64,000 nucleotides of DNA from Leminorella richardii (lineage in GTDB: Bacteria > Pseudomonadota > Gammaproteobacteria > Enterobacterales > Enterobacteriaceae), in contig NZ_LS483470.1 in NCBI RefSeq assembly GCF_900478135.1, forward strand, positions 1,856,501 through 1,920,500, read 5' to 3'. This document shows, one piece after another, positions 41,896 through 51,100 of this stretch. The translations under genes were made by a program, and so were the position numbers. Within the stretch, counting starts at the first letter, position 1. Every line of letters begins with the position of its first letter. The notes beneath the pieces were generated by a model. The model was not told where the DNA came from, did not search any database, and saw only the letters and a program-made list of their open reading frames with translations.

Positions 41896-42945
41896 ATGGA
41901 AAACACCACCCGAATTAATCTGACACCCGACTATCAAACCTGCCGAATCATCAACGGCGGCTGGCAGCTGTCTGAAGGACACAAACTACAGGGGCAGCAC
42001 GACTTCACCTCAGTGCTGAAAGCCTTTCACCAGCTCGCGGAACGCGGCTTTACGACGTTTGACTGTGCCGATATCTATACTGGCGTGGAAGAGCTTATTG
42101 GCCAGTTTATTCTGGAAAGACGGGCAAGCTCAGGGAAAGACGACGTTCAGGTTCACACCAAGTTTGTGCCGGATCTGTCAGCTCTGTCTGAGGTTGACTA
42201 CCACTATGTGGAGCGCATCATCGCTCGCAGCCTGAAGCGCCTGAATAAAGAGCAGTTAGATCTGGTGCAGTTTCACTGGTGGGATTATCAAATCCCCGGC
42301 TGTCTGGATATCGCAGGGCATCTGGTTCGCCTGAAAGAAAAGGGCATGATTAAGAATTTGGGTACCACCAATTTTGACACCGCTCACCTACAGCAGCTGG
42401 TTGATGCGGGCTACCCGCTGGTGAGTAACCAAACGCAGTATTCCGTACTCGACCGCCGCCCTGAGCGAGAAATGGTGGAGTTCTGCCAGCGCAATGGTGT
42501 GAAGCTTCTGTGCTACGGTTCTTTGGCGGGGGGATTCCTGTCCGAATCCTGGCTGGGCAAGCCAGCGCCTCAGTCGCTGGAAAATCGCTCTTTAGTTAAG
42601 TATCGGCTGATTATTGACGACTCCGTCGGCTGGGACGGCTATCAGCAGTTGCTATGCCTGATGAAAGAGATTGGCGATCGCATCGGCTGCTCACTGTCAA
42701 ACGTGGCGGTAATGTATGTGCTTAACAAACCCGCTGTAGGTGCTGCGATTGTCGGTACGCGCAGCGAGCGCCACATCGCCTCCAACGAGAAAGTCTTTAG
42801 CTCTCGGCTGTCTTCAGAAGATATTCAGCGCATTGATGATTTCCTGAACAGGCACAGCATCCCTGACGGAGAGCCGTTTGGGCTGGAGCGTGAAGAGGGC
42901 AATAAGCACCGCAATATCATGAAAATGAACCTGAACGACGAATAG
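41896..42945 (+). CDS. Aldo/keto reductase
   Basis: A 349-residue TIM-barrel oxidoreductase. TTFDCADIYTGVEELIGQF carries the catalytic Asp and Tyr, HTKFVP the Lys and VQFHWWDYQIPG the His of the AKR tetrad. NADPH-binding features occur near the end (AIVGTRSERHIASNE). It is last in the NhaC-TIGR04076-AKR operon. The substrate is unknown. A 129-bp gap follows, containing a perfect hairpin GGCAGAGC / GCTCTGCC at 43027-43046 without a T tract. Confidence 0.87.
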   Translation: MENTTRINLTPDYQTCRIINGGWQLSEGHKLQGQHDFTSVLKAFHQLAERGFTTFDCADIYTGVEELIGQFILERRASSGKDDVQVHTKFVPDLSALSEVDYHYVERIIARSLKRLNKEQLDLVQFHWWDYQIPGCLDIAGHLVRLKEKGMIKNLGTTNFDTAHLQQLVDAGYPLVSNQTQYSVLDRRPEREMVEFCQRNGVKLLCYGSLAGGFLSESWLGKPAPQSLENRSLVKYRLIIDDSVGWDGYQQLLCLMKEIGDRIGCSLSNVAVMYVLNKPAVGAAIVGTRSERHIASNEKVFSSRLSSEDIQRIDDFLNRHSIPDGEPFGLEREEGNKHRNIMKMNLNDE

Positions 42946-43074
42946 GCGTTCAAGTAAAACGGCGAATAAAATCGCATGAAAGGTGTGCTCAGAGCGCGCG
43001 TTTAGCGCTATGCTTTTAACTTCAGGGGCAGAGCTAAGGCTCTGCCGCCGTGAACGAAAGCAACGGGAGCATTC

Positions 43075-43515
43075 ATGAACGTAATACTCGTGAAGACCGA
43101 GCCGGATGACGTATGGCTTGCTGAATCCCTCAGTCAATACAATACGGCTGTCTACTACGCCAAATACGGCCTAAGCTGGAAAACCCATCTGTTCACCACC
43201 AACTGGGAAATGCGAGAGAACTACCGCATTCTCTACAACGACAACCGTGTCGGCTTCTTGACGCTAGAGTCTGAGCCCGAATCTGATGAGCTGTACATCC
43301 ACGATGTGCAGTTGGAAAAAAACTACCAGAGGCAGGGCATCGGCGCTCAGGTCTTGGCATTAATAGAGCAGCTGGCTCGCCAGAGGGATATGCGACACCT
43401 GAGGCTAAGCGTCTTTATCGACAGCCCGGCACAGGCGCTGTACTGCGGCAGGGGTTTTGTTGTCGTAAGCCAGAACGAAAGTAGGGTGAATTTACACAAG
43501 CGGCTAGAAAAGTAG
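43075..43515 (+). CDS. GNAT-family N-acetyltransferase
   Basis: A 146-residue acyltransferase with the acetyl-CoA binding motif A VQLEKNYQRQGIGAQVLALI (Gln/Arg-x-x-Gly-x-Gly form) and motif B near ALYCGRGFVVVS. The substrate cannot be told from sequence. CGGGAGC precedes the ATG. It stands alone and is followed by a terminator-like hairpin. Confidence 0.85.
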   Translation: MNVILVKTEPDDVWLAESLSQYNTAVYYAKYGLSWKTHLFTTNWEMRENYRILYNDNRVGFLTLESEPESDELYIHDVQLEKNYQRQGIGAQVLALIEQLARQRDMRHLRLSVFIDSPAQALYCGRGFVVVSQNESRVNLHKRLEK

Positions 43516-43533
43516 TCGATATTTTTAACAACA

Positions 43534-43560
43534 AAACGGTGGGCTAAACACTCACCGTTT
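43534..43560 (+). terminator. Terminator-like hairpin after the GNAT gene
   Basis: Stem AAACGGTG / CACCGTTT, extended by a G-T and a G-C pair, 18 nt after the GNAT stop. The T tract is short, ending in TTTG. Confidence 0.5.
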
Positions 43561-43595
43561 GAAATTAAAATGTCAGATTCAAATAGTGATGTCTC

Positions 43596-43943
43596 ATGAT
43601 AAAAGCCGAGTTTGGAATAATTGATAAGCTTGATACAACTAAAGACTTCAGTGTCTATGAACCAGAAAAATATCACTGCGTTTATATTGACGATGATGTA
43701 TACATCGATGACTGGTGGGATTCCCTTACCTCGATGCAAACGTATTTTCATTCAATCAGCCGCCCCAGTTATGGCCTCGCGCGCTGGGGTGTGACCCTGA
43801 TTCCACCAGACTCGTTAATTCAATTCCAGCACATTGTATTATCTGACAGTCGACTGCATCAGGATCCCAGACTTGTGGCCTTAGTGGAGGTCATACAAAA
43901 AGCAATTGATGAACACAAGTACATGATACATTTCGGTGCCTAG
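43596..43943 (+). CDS. Hypothetical acidic protein
   Basis: A 115-residue protein not recognised as a named family. It is acidic near the middle (YIDDDVYIDDWWDSL) and has no signal peptide or membrane segment. The ribosome site is weak, but the reading frame ends just before a good terminator, which supports a real gene. Size and composition are reminiscent of small immunity-type proteins, but there is no neighbouring toxin, so no function is claimed. Confidence 0.6.
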   Translation: MIKAEFGIIDKLDTTKDFSVYEPEKYHCVYIDDDVYIDDWWDSLTSMQTYFHSISRPSYGLARWGVTLIPPDSLIQFQHIVLSDSRLHQDPRLVALVEVIQKAIDEHKYMIHFGA

Positions 43944-43983
43944 GGCGCATGTATTTATCTATTGTTATCTTGCTTTCGTCAGT

Positions 43984-44014
43984 TTGGGGCCGCGCAAGCA
44001 GCCCCAAGTCTTTT
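43984..44014 (+). terminator. Rho-independent terminator after the hypothetical gene
   Basis: Stem TTGGGGC / GCCCCAA with a 10-nt loop, followed by GTCTTTTTAC, between convergent genes. Confidence 0.75.
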
Positions 44015-45021
44015 TACTTCAGCGGCGGTACGCCGTTCTGCCAGGTATCCCAGTGGGCAACGATGTAGTCCGTCATTTCGCCACCTACTTTAGCGATGTT
44101 TTCTACCGTTTCTTTAAAGCCCCCCGCCGTTTGGCCCGGAGCCGGATCCAAGTGCTCCAGTGTGGTTTCTTTCGGATTACCCTGATCGAAGTTGACCGCG
44201 CCGCGCAGGCTTAAGATCCGCTGTGTGGAGCCTTCCGTTTTAGCGATGACCTGCGTAATGGCGGCAATTTCCATTTCCGTCATCAAATAGTCATCTGCAC
44301 CGTACAGCTTGGCAATATACTGCGCCTCTTTCGACATTCCCGGACCGTGAAAGAAGGTATCTCCCGTCATGTGGGTGCCCGTCAGCACTTTGGGTGCGCG
44401 GCGCGCGTTGGCATCCGGATAGCGTTGACGATACTTCTGAGCACCTTCAGAGTCCTCTAGTTTAGTGTTGCCTGTCACTTTCATAGCCCAAGAGACCAGA
44501 ATCGGATTGAACTGATAGCGGCGAATATTTTCATACCCTTTACGCGGCATAAAGGTCTGACCGTCGTGAAGGCCTTCTTCGGGAGCCCAGCGGTGGCCCA
44601 GATCGTAGTCTACCGCCCAGGAAGCCCAGCTAACGTCGCCAATCGTTCCACGAGAAGGCGGGGTACCGGCTACGCCGCTGATGATGTAGTAGGCTTTGGA
44701 CATATCCAACTGCGGATTAAGCAAAATCGCCTGCATCGAAGAGGACGAAGCGACTTTCCCCATGCCCAGTACCGAGCCGCATACGCCGTCATCGTTACAG
44801 AAAACCGGAGAGGCTGCACCTTTAACGGTAATTGGTTTGCTGTCCTTAAAGTACTTTTCGTACCAGTTTTGGAATTCGCCAGCTTTGTCGCCCGTATTTT
44901 GGCCAATTTCAAACATTGCGCCGATAAAGACTTTGACGTTAATCGGCGCTTCGTTCGCTAAAGCCTGCCCTGAGGCGAGAAGAGGGAGAAAAACCAGCGT
45001 GCTGACACTTTTCTTAAACAT
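44014..45021 (-). CDS. Purine nucleoside permease (NUP family), exported
   Basis: A 335-residue protein with an N-terminal signal peptide (STLVFLPLLASGQALA). The body matches the NUP/purine nucleoside permease family by recall: VKVFIGAMFEIGQNTGD, YYIISGVAGTPPSRGTIGDV, LTGTHMTGDTFFHGPGMS and YLMTEMEIAAITQVI. The fold resembles nucleoside phosphorylases, so a periplasmic nucleoside-binding or -cleaving role is possible despite the permease name. It appears monocistronic. Confidence 0.82.
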   Translation of the reverse strand: MFKKSVSTLVFLPLLASGQALANEAPINVKVFIGAMFEIGQNTGDKAGEFQNWYEKYFKDSKPITVKGAASPVFCNDDGVCGSVLGMGKVASSSSMQAILLNPQLDMSKAYYIISGVAGTPPSRGTIGDVSWASWAVDYDLGHRWAPEEGLHDGQTFMPRKGYENIRRYQFNPILVSWAMKVTGNTKLEDSEGAQKYRQRYPDANARRAPKVLTGTHMTGDTFFHGPGMSKEAQYIAKLYGADDYLMTEMEIAAITQVIAKTEGSTQRILSLRGAVNFDQGNPKETTLEHLDPAPGQTAGGFKETVENIAKVGGEMTDYIVAHWDTWQNGVPPLK

Positions 45022-45190
45022 CGTTTAGTTTCCCGTTGTTGGCTAGGTAATCGTTTGCGTCATTTTCTCTGTTTGCGAATAAAAACACCAGATGCTCATC
45101 TAATAAAGTTGGATGCAACTCACGGCATAAAGCTGGTCAAGAATTATACTAAAAGGAGAACAACCCCAATGACAAACCGAGGAGGCCATG

Positions 45191-45619
45191 ATGTACACAT
45201 CCATCTTAGTCCCTTTAGACGTCATGGAAGACGAGCTGTCCCACAATGCGTTAAAGCATGCCGTTGGCCTAGCCAAACTGACGGGAGCAACACTGCATCT
45301 GCTGCACGTGCTGCCTATTTCTACCACCATTATTAACGCCTATGAGCTTGGCTATCTTGATTTGAAAGACAAAGCTTCGACTATCGCCGAAGAGCGTTTA
45401 GCCCTTATGGCGAAAGAGATTGACCTGCCGAAAGACCGCGTATCCTATTCCATTGCGTTCGGCTCAACCAGAGACGAAATTGTCGAGGCCACTGACACCG
45501 TACAGGCGGATTTAATCGTAATAGGCTCTCACAGGCCTAACATTAAAACCCACCTGTTGGGTTCCAACGCTTCCGGCATTGTTCGCTACGCTAAAACGTC
45601 AGTGCTGGTAGTACGGTAG
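45191..45619 (+). CDS. Universal stress protein (UspF/UspG-like)
   Basis: A 142-residue cytoplasmic Usp-fold protein. SILVPLDVMEDELSHNALKH at the start and IGSHRPNIKTHLLGSNASGI near the end correspond to the ATP-binding Usp motif. The ATG at 45191 is preferred over 45188 because GGAGG at 45181-45185 is then 5 nt away. A strong terminator follows. It resembles UspF/UspG more than UspA. Confidence 0.88.
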   Translation: MYTSILVPLDVMEDELSHNALKHAVGLAKLTGATLHLLHVLPISTTIINAYELGYLDLKDKASTIAEERLALMAKEIDLPKDRVSYSIAFGSTRDEIVEATDTVQADLIVIGSHRPNIKTHLLGSNASGIVRYAKTSVLVVR

Positions 45620-45647
45620 AGAATTTTGTCGAAAATACAGTAGCAAC

Positions 45648-45684
45648 AAAGCGCCGAACGAGCTGTCTTCTTCGGCGCTTTTTT
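45648..45684 (+). terminator. Rho-independent terminator after the usp gene
   Basis: An 11-bp stem AAAGCGCCGAA / TTCGGCGCTTT with a 12-nt loop, followed by TTT, separates the usp gene from the SOS-controlled pair. Confidence 0.85.
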
Positions 45685-45718
45685 CATTCCCTTGTCTATT
45701 TTTGCCATAATTATTGAA

Positions 45719-45738
45719 TACTGTATTTATATACAGTA
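45719..45738 (+). promoter_or_regulatory. LexA operator (SOS box) upstream of the radical SAM gene
   Basis: TACTGTATTTATATACAGTA matches the E. coli LexA consensus (TACTGTATATATATACAGTA) at 19 of 20 positions, with perfect CTGT and ACAG arms. It is 70 nt upstream of the gene. A -35-like TTGCCA (45702-45707) lies upstream and a TTTATA -10 candidate lies inside the operator, so LexA binding would block the promoter. Confidence 0.92.
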
Positions 45739-45808
45739 TCGTTCTTTGTGTACGTTGAACTAAAAGAACGAAGTCTATTCTGAGCGTCACCAAATGTTGG
45801 GGGAATGA

Positions 45809-47068
45809 ATGAAAGAACGCATGCTGCATAAGCTAAAAATCCTGGCCGAATCGGCAAAGTATGACGTGTCCTGCTCTTCAAGCGGTGTAGCGAGGAAGAA
45901 TAACGGCTCAGGGTTAGGCAATGCCAGCGCGTGGGGCGTTTGCCACAGCTTTACTGAAGACGGGCGCTGCGTATCTTTATTAAAGGTTCTGATGACTAAC
46001 GTTTGCCTTTACGACTGCGCCTACTGCATTAATAGACGGAGCAATGATATAGAAAGAGTGGCGTTTACTCCTGAAGAGCTGACCGAACTAACGCTAGCGT
46101 TCTACCGCCGCAACTATATCGACGGCCTGTTTTTAAGCTCTGGCGTGTTGAAAAGCCCTGACCACACAATGGAAAGAATGCTGCGCGTGGCGCAAAGCCT
46201 GCGTAACGTTCATGGTTTTCAGGGATACATTCATATGAAAGCCATTCCCGGCGCCAGCCAGTCACTGATTTATCAGGCCGGGCTGGTAGTCGACCGCTTA
46301 AGCATCAATTTGGAGATCCCTCTTGAGCAGGATCTTAAGCGTCTGGCGCCAGAGAAAGATCATCAAAGCGTTTATAAGCCAATGGGTTTTATCCAACAGG
46401 GCATATCGCAAAGTCTGGAAGATAGAAAAAAATTCCGTTCAGCCCCGCGATTTGCGCCAGCCGGGCAGAGCACTCAAATGATTGTTGGTGCGGCAGGTGA
46501 CTGCGATCGGGATATTCTTCGTCTTTCTACCGCGCTCTACCAGCGCAGCGGCATGAAGCGGGTTTACTATTCCGGCTACATTCCTGTCAATGTCACGGAT
46601 CCCCGCTTGCCTGTAACCGCAGTGAGAGAAAACACTCTAAAGCGGGAAAATCGCCTTTATCAGGCTGACTGGTTAATGCGTTTTTACCAATTCAGTGCAG
46701 AAGAAATCGTCGACTCAGGACAGCCCAATCTGGAGCTGGATATGGATCCCAAGCTCTCTTGGGCGCTTAGGCACCCGGAATTCTTCCCTATTGACGTTAA
46801 CACCGCAGATTACGCGGTGCTTTTGCGCATTCCCGGCGTTGGCGTTAAGTCAGCCAAAATGATTGTCGCCGCCCGCCGGCACGGGCGGCTAACGATTAAC
46901 GGCCTAAAAAAGATTGGCGTAGTGCTAAAGCGGGCGCAGTACTTTATTGTTAACAATGAGCTGCCTCGCTTTACAGTACAGGAAGCCAAGCCCGAGTACG
47001 TTAGGCGTGCGCTATCTGAACCCGTGAAGTCTACGTCGTCTTCACAGCAGCTGTCTTTGGGATTTTAA
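45809..47068 (+). CDS. Radical SAM protein with C-terminal helix-hairpin-helix, putative DNA modification/repair (TIGR03916 type)
   Basis: A 419-residue cytoplasmic protein. The iron-sulfur/SAM motif is Cys66-x3-Cys70-x2-Cys73 (TNVCLYDCAYCINRR). A TIM-barrel body follows (YIHMKAIPGAS, DRLSINLEIPLEQD). The C terminus has a DNA-binding type helix-hairpin-helix (LLRIPGVGVKSAKMIVAARR, about residues 337-356). This family is predicted to act in DNA metabolism with the DUF4130/TIGR03915 partner, which follows after 1 nt. A near-perfect SOS box precedes it. The reaction is not known to me; repair of a DNA lesion by a radical mechanism is an inference. Confidence 0.88.
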   Translation: MKERMLHKLKILAESAKYDVSCSSSGVARKNNGSGLGNASAWGVCHSFTEDGRCVSLLKVLMTNVCLYDCAYCINRRSNDIERVAFTPEELTELTLAFYRRNYIDGLFLSSGVLKSPDHTMERMLRVAQSLRNVHGFQGYIHMKAIPGASQSLIYQAGLVVDRLSINLEIPLEQDLKRLAPEKDHQSVYKPMGFIQQGISQSLEDRKKFRSAPRFAPAGQSTQMIVGAAGDCDRDILRLSTALYQRSGMKRVYYSGYIPVNVTDPRLPVTAVRENTLKRENRLYQADWLMRFYQFSAEEIVDSGQPNLELDMDPKLSWALRHPEFFPIDVNTADYAVLLRIPGVGVKSAKMIVAARRHGRLTINGLKKIGVVLKRAQYFIVNNELPRFTVQEAKPEYVRRALSEPVKSTSSSQQLSLGF

Positions 47069-47069
47069 G

Positions 47070-47849
47070 ATGAATGTCTTTAGCTACGATAAAACGTTCG
47101 ATGGGCTTCTTAGCGTCGTTTTTGATGCCTATCGGCTAAAGATGTTTCCCGAAATGCTGTTGGGCGAAGGGGATATTGAACCCCTGTTTATGGTGAAAAA
47201 GCACGTGTCGGTAACCGACCTCTCCAAGTCAAATCGTGTCTGGGAGGCCTTGAAAAATAGGTTGTCCCATCGGGCGCTCAATCACGTCCTGTACGTATGG
47301 CAGTCGGAGCAAGAGGGATCTGATATCCTGATTTTTAACTATATTCGTAAAGTCATTGATTCACCAAAGCCGATAGAAACAGACTTTACCGATATTGTTG
47401 TTAGTAACATGATCAAGGTGGCTAGAAAAGTTGGTAATGATCGCATGCACCTCATCCAATTTGCCCGATTTCAGCAAACAAAAGAGGGGGTGTTTTTCGC
47501 TCTTGTTGCCCCAGACTTTAACGTGCTGCCAATGGCAATATCCCATTTTACCGATCGCTTCACGGACAGGCCGTGGGCAATATACGACATTCGTCGACAG
47601 TATGGTTTTTATTATGACTTGACCACATTGACAGAGATGTCTATTCCAAACGTTGATCAGGTTATTACACCACAGAGCAGGCTTAACACACGCCTTCTCC
47701 ATGAAGATGAGCTTGCTCTACAAACGCTTTGGTACACCTATTTTAGCGCTATTTCTATTAAAGAGAGAACCAATCTTAAGCAGCAGGCGCGCTGTATGCC
47801 TAGACGGTTTTGGCACCTTCTGCCTGAAATGTACAGCGTGCATTCATAA
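47070..47849 (+). CDS. DUF4130/TIGR03915 putative DNA repair partner protein
   Basis: A 259-residue protein of the TIGR03915/DUF4130 family, always thought of as the partner of the preceding radical SAM protein. The conserved C-terminal block is RPWAIYDIRRQYGFYYD, WYTYFSAISIKERTN and MPRRFWHLLPEM. In some organisms the domain is fused to a uracil-DNA glycosylase-like domain; none is fused or encoded nearby here. It starts 1 nt after the first gene, so expression is presumably SOS-linked. Biochemical role is unknown. Confidence 0.85.
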   Translation: MNVFSYDKTFDGLLSVVFDAYRLKMFPEMLLGEGDIEPLFMVKKHVSVTDLSKSNRVWEALKNRLSHRALNHVLYVWQSEQEGSDILIFNYIRKVIDSPKPIETDFTDIVVSNMIKVARKVGNDRMHLIQFARFQQTKEGVFFALVAPDFNVLPMAISHFTDRFTDRPWAIYDIRRQYGFYYDLTTLTEMSIPNVDQVITPQSRLNTRLLHEDELALQTLWYTYFSAISIKERTNLKQQARCMPRRFWHLLPEMYSVHS

Positions 47850-48160
47850 TAAAAGTTAGTACGAAAACTATATCCTTCATTATTATTAACGAGATGTTTT
47901 ATTAGCAATTCGTTACTTTTCTCTATTTCTTGACGATAGATTACAAAAAGAAACTAAAACAAATGAAATTATTATATTCATTTAAAACAATGAGTTAATA
48001 ACGGCGGTTTTATTAGAGGAAAAGTGCATTTCCTTTAATAATCAAAGGGAATAATAAAATAATGTTTAATCGTGTTTTTAAAAGTAACCTAGATTGATTT
48101 AAATGTGTTGTTAATGTATTTTTGTCCACCACAAATGGATAGAAGTATAGGGATGTGCAG
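47850..48160 (+). promoter_or_regulatory. AT-rich upstream region of the giant autotransporter
   Basis: A 311-bp gene-free stretch, strikingly AT-rich compared with the flanking genes, with many A and T tracts, as often seen at H-NS-silenced surface-protein loci. TTGACG at 47930-47935 is a possible -35 but no good -10 follows. No RNA gene or repeat was recognised. Confidence 0.35.
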
Positions 48161-51100
48161 ATGAACAATCGGATGTTTAGGACTATTTATGATAAAAACA
48201 AGCGTCAATGGATCGTAACATCCGAACTGGCAAAGTGCCGTAACAAAAGCTCTCGCATCAAAAAACTCTGTTTGAGTGCGCTAACGCTGGCGCTCTTCAG
48301 CGCAGCTCCAGGTGTATCTGCCGCGCCTCCAACCTGTGATACAGGCTTCGTGTGTTACTTAGACTCGACGTGGTCTAAAGAGATGAATAACGGCGCTGGC
48401 GCTCTGCTTGTCAATGACGGCAACGCGTATACGGTCTACGGGCCAACGTCGATGAAAACCAACGTGACCTTTCCAGTCCGTACCGGCGTAACGCTAATCG
48501 ATGCCTGGAATAACGGCTGGGTGAGCGGCACAGCTTCCCCCGTCGATCCGTCTACGTTAGGCCAAATTGTCTTCTCTAATAATTATGAAGGAAGTGCGAG
48601 CGTAGTTAACGATTCAGGGATTACTGAAACAGTAAACCTGTACGACCCCACCAAGCTGATCACATCCAGCTCAGCGACGCAAACCATTGTTACGATCCTC
48701 GATCCTAGCGTGACTGGCGTTGACTTCTACTATGACGCTAGCTTCGTCAAAGTCACTGACGGTGAAGCGCACGTGCGTCTTAACGGTCTTAGCTCCATTA
48801 AAACCGGACTGTCTAGAAATACCGCTTTTGCTGTGGCCGATGGTACCGGAAGCACTAAAGCTAAAGTGGTTTGGGAAAGCGACGTTGTCTATGAGCCCAT
48901 CATCCTTAAGGATGACTTTTCTTTAACCGATACCAGCGGTTCGCAGCAGGTGCTGTCCTATGTGTATAAAGGCACATTTACCGCCTTTAACGGCTCGACT
49001 TGGACAGTCAACAACCTTGATGACTATAAGGCCTATCTGTCCTGGCTAAACGATCGGGTAAGAGACGGTAGCATCAACTCCGCCAGCAAGTATGAAACCT
49101 ATAAGTCCGCGGCGTATACACAGCAGGCGTTTGACTATGACTATCTGATCCCCGCAGGAACTGGCCCAGCGGAGCTCTATGCGGCTAAAACGGGCGATGC
49201 CTTACTGATGGCAAAAGGCGTTAATGGCACCGTAGAAATTGCCGAAGGCGTAACGATCACTCAAAAAACGGGTCCGACTTCTGCGGTTGGTAATGCTGAC
49301 TATGCGGACAACCCAACCGTTCCCTATGGCGTCGTTCTGGTGACAGAGGGCGGGCAAGGGCATAACTACGGTACCTTACGAGCGCACGGCGGCTATGGCC
49401 TCGTTACCTCTCAGGGAGACGGTTCAACGTTTATTAACGAGAGCGTAGGCACCATTGAAATTGGATCTCGTTCATTAACAGACGACGCTGGGAAAAACCG
49501 GACTCAAACTATTACCGCCCGAGACGGTGGTGAAGTCGTGAACAAGGGCAAGATTGTTCACTATGGTTCAAACGCCACGACCAGCGATGCTTCTGTCGTT
49601 TTCTACGTCTACAACAAAGGCGCTTTAACCAACGACGGACTGCTGTCCTTCGGTTCTGCTGAAAAGCAATGGTCAAACGGCAACTATCAAACTATTCGCG
49701 GTGTAGGCTTGACGGGTAACGACAGTCGCTTTGTTAACGCTGCTAACGGTCTTTTACAGCTGGGTATCGATCCGGAAAGCGGTAGCGCAACGGGCGTTGG
49801 TTCTAACAGCTTCTTACTCAAGTTGGACACCAATAACTCGCTGACAACGCAAAGCGAAAACCGCGGAGAAATTCGCTCCGGCGATCGCATCAACGGTTCC
49901 AACCTGATTTATTCCGTTAGCACCGGGATCAACTATTTCACCAACTATAACGTTATCAATTTGGACGGTAACCGCGACACCAGCGGCAACGTGTCGTCCA
50001 ACGCAGCGTTTAACTCTGCGATGTACCGTTCCGGCGGCAACAGTGCGAATCCTATCGACTTTGAAAACAAAGGCACTATCAACGTTGACGGCTACGGCAA
50101 TATTGCTCTGAAGGCGGTAAGCCGAGGCAGAATACTGTCGTCGGGCACTATCAACGTGAAGGGCAATAAAACGTCTTCTGGGCTGAATAACTACGGTGCT
50201 TGGGTTGAAGGAAACGGCTCTATTATCGAAATTTCCGGCAAGGTAAACCTGACCGGAGATGATTCCATCGGTGTCTACGCCAACAATCGCGGTACAATTA
50301 AGCTGTCTGGAGATGGGCAAGTGACCTTTGCCGACGGCGAAAACCAGATTGGCTACTATATCTATGGCGCTGGCTCAGCGATTAACAACACGGGCTCTGG
50401 CACACAGGACGTCACTACCGCGCGCTCAACGCTAATGCGTTTAGACGGCGGAGCATCGTTTACCGGCTCCTCCAGCGCCACTTCCACTATGAGTGCGTCA
50501 GGCGAAGGTTCTACGGTTATTGTGGCAACCGGTACTGGTACCACAGTCAACTCCGGCGGTATGACGGTGAACGTCAACGGTCAGGACGCGACCGGCTTTC
50601 TGGTTGAAGGTGGCGCAAAGGGCACAATCAGCAACGCAGCCACCATCAACCTGTCTGGCGTAGGGGCTATTGCCGGTATTGCCGACGGTAAGAAACATAG
50701 CCTAAGTGGCGTAGAGCAAATTATTTCTGATGCAGAAATGCGCGCTACGGAACTGACAGCGGGCGCAACCCTGACCTCAACGCGGGACGAAGCCATCGGC
50801 TATATTGCCCGCAATTTAGCAACCTTAAAAAATACCGGTGATATTACCTTCACTGGCGTTGGCGCAACCGGCATCATGGTTGAAGAGGGGGCGGTTGGCG
50901 TCAACAGCGGCAACATTACCTTAGGCAAAGAAGGTATCGGCCTCGTTGCTTCTGCAAACACCAAAAATACCTCGCTGACCAACTCCGGCAACCTGACCCT
51001 CGACGGCGACAGTGCGATTGGCATTTTGGCCTCTGGCTCGAAAGTGACTGTGGACATGGTGAGCAACGGCGGCAGTACGCCGACCATCAAGATGAACGGC

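Noticed and set aside
43027..43046. Perfect hairpin before the GNAT gene as a terminator
   Set aside because: It has no T tract on either side, so termination is unsupported; mentioned only as a structure.
45160..45336. Short frame starting at the ATG near 45170, with AAAGGAG before it
   Set aside because: It overlaps the universal stress protein gene in another frame; the peptide resembles nothing. A translational-coupling leader is conceivable but unsupported.
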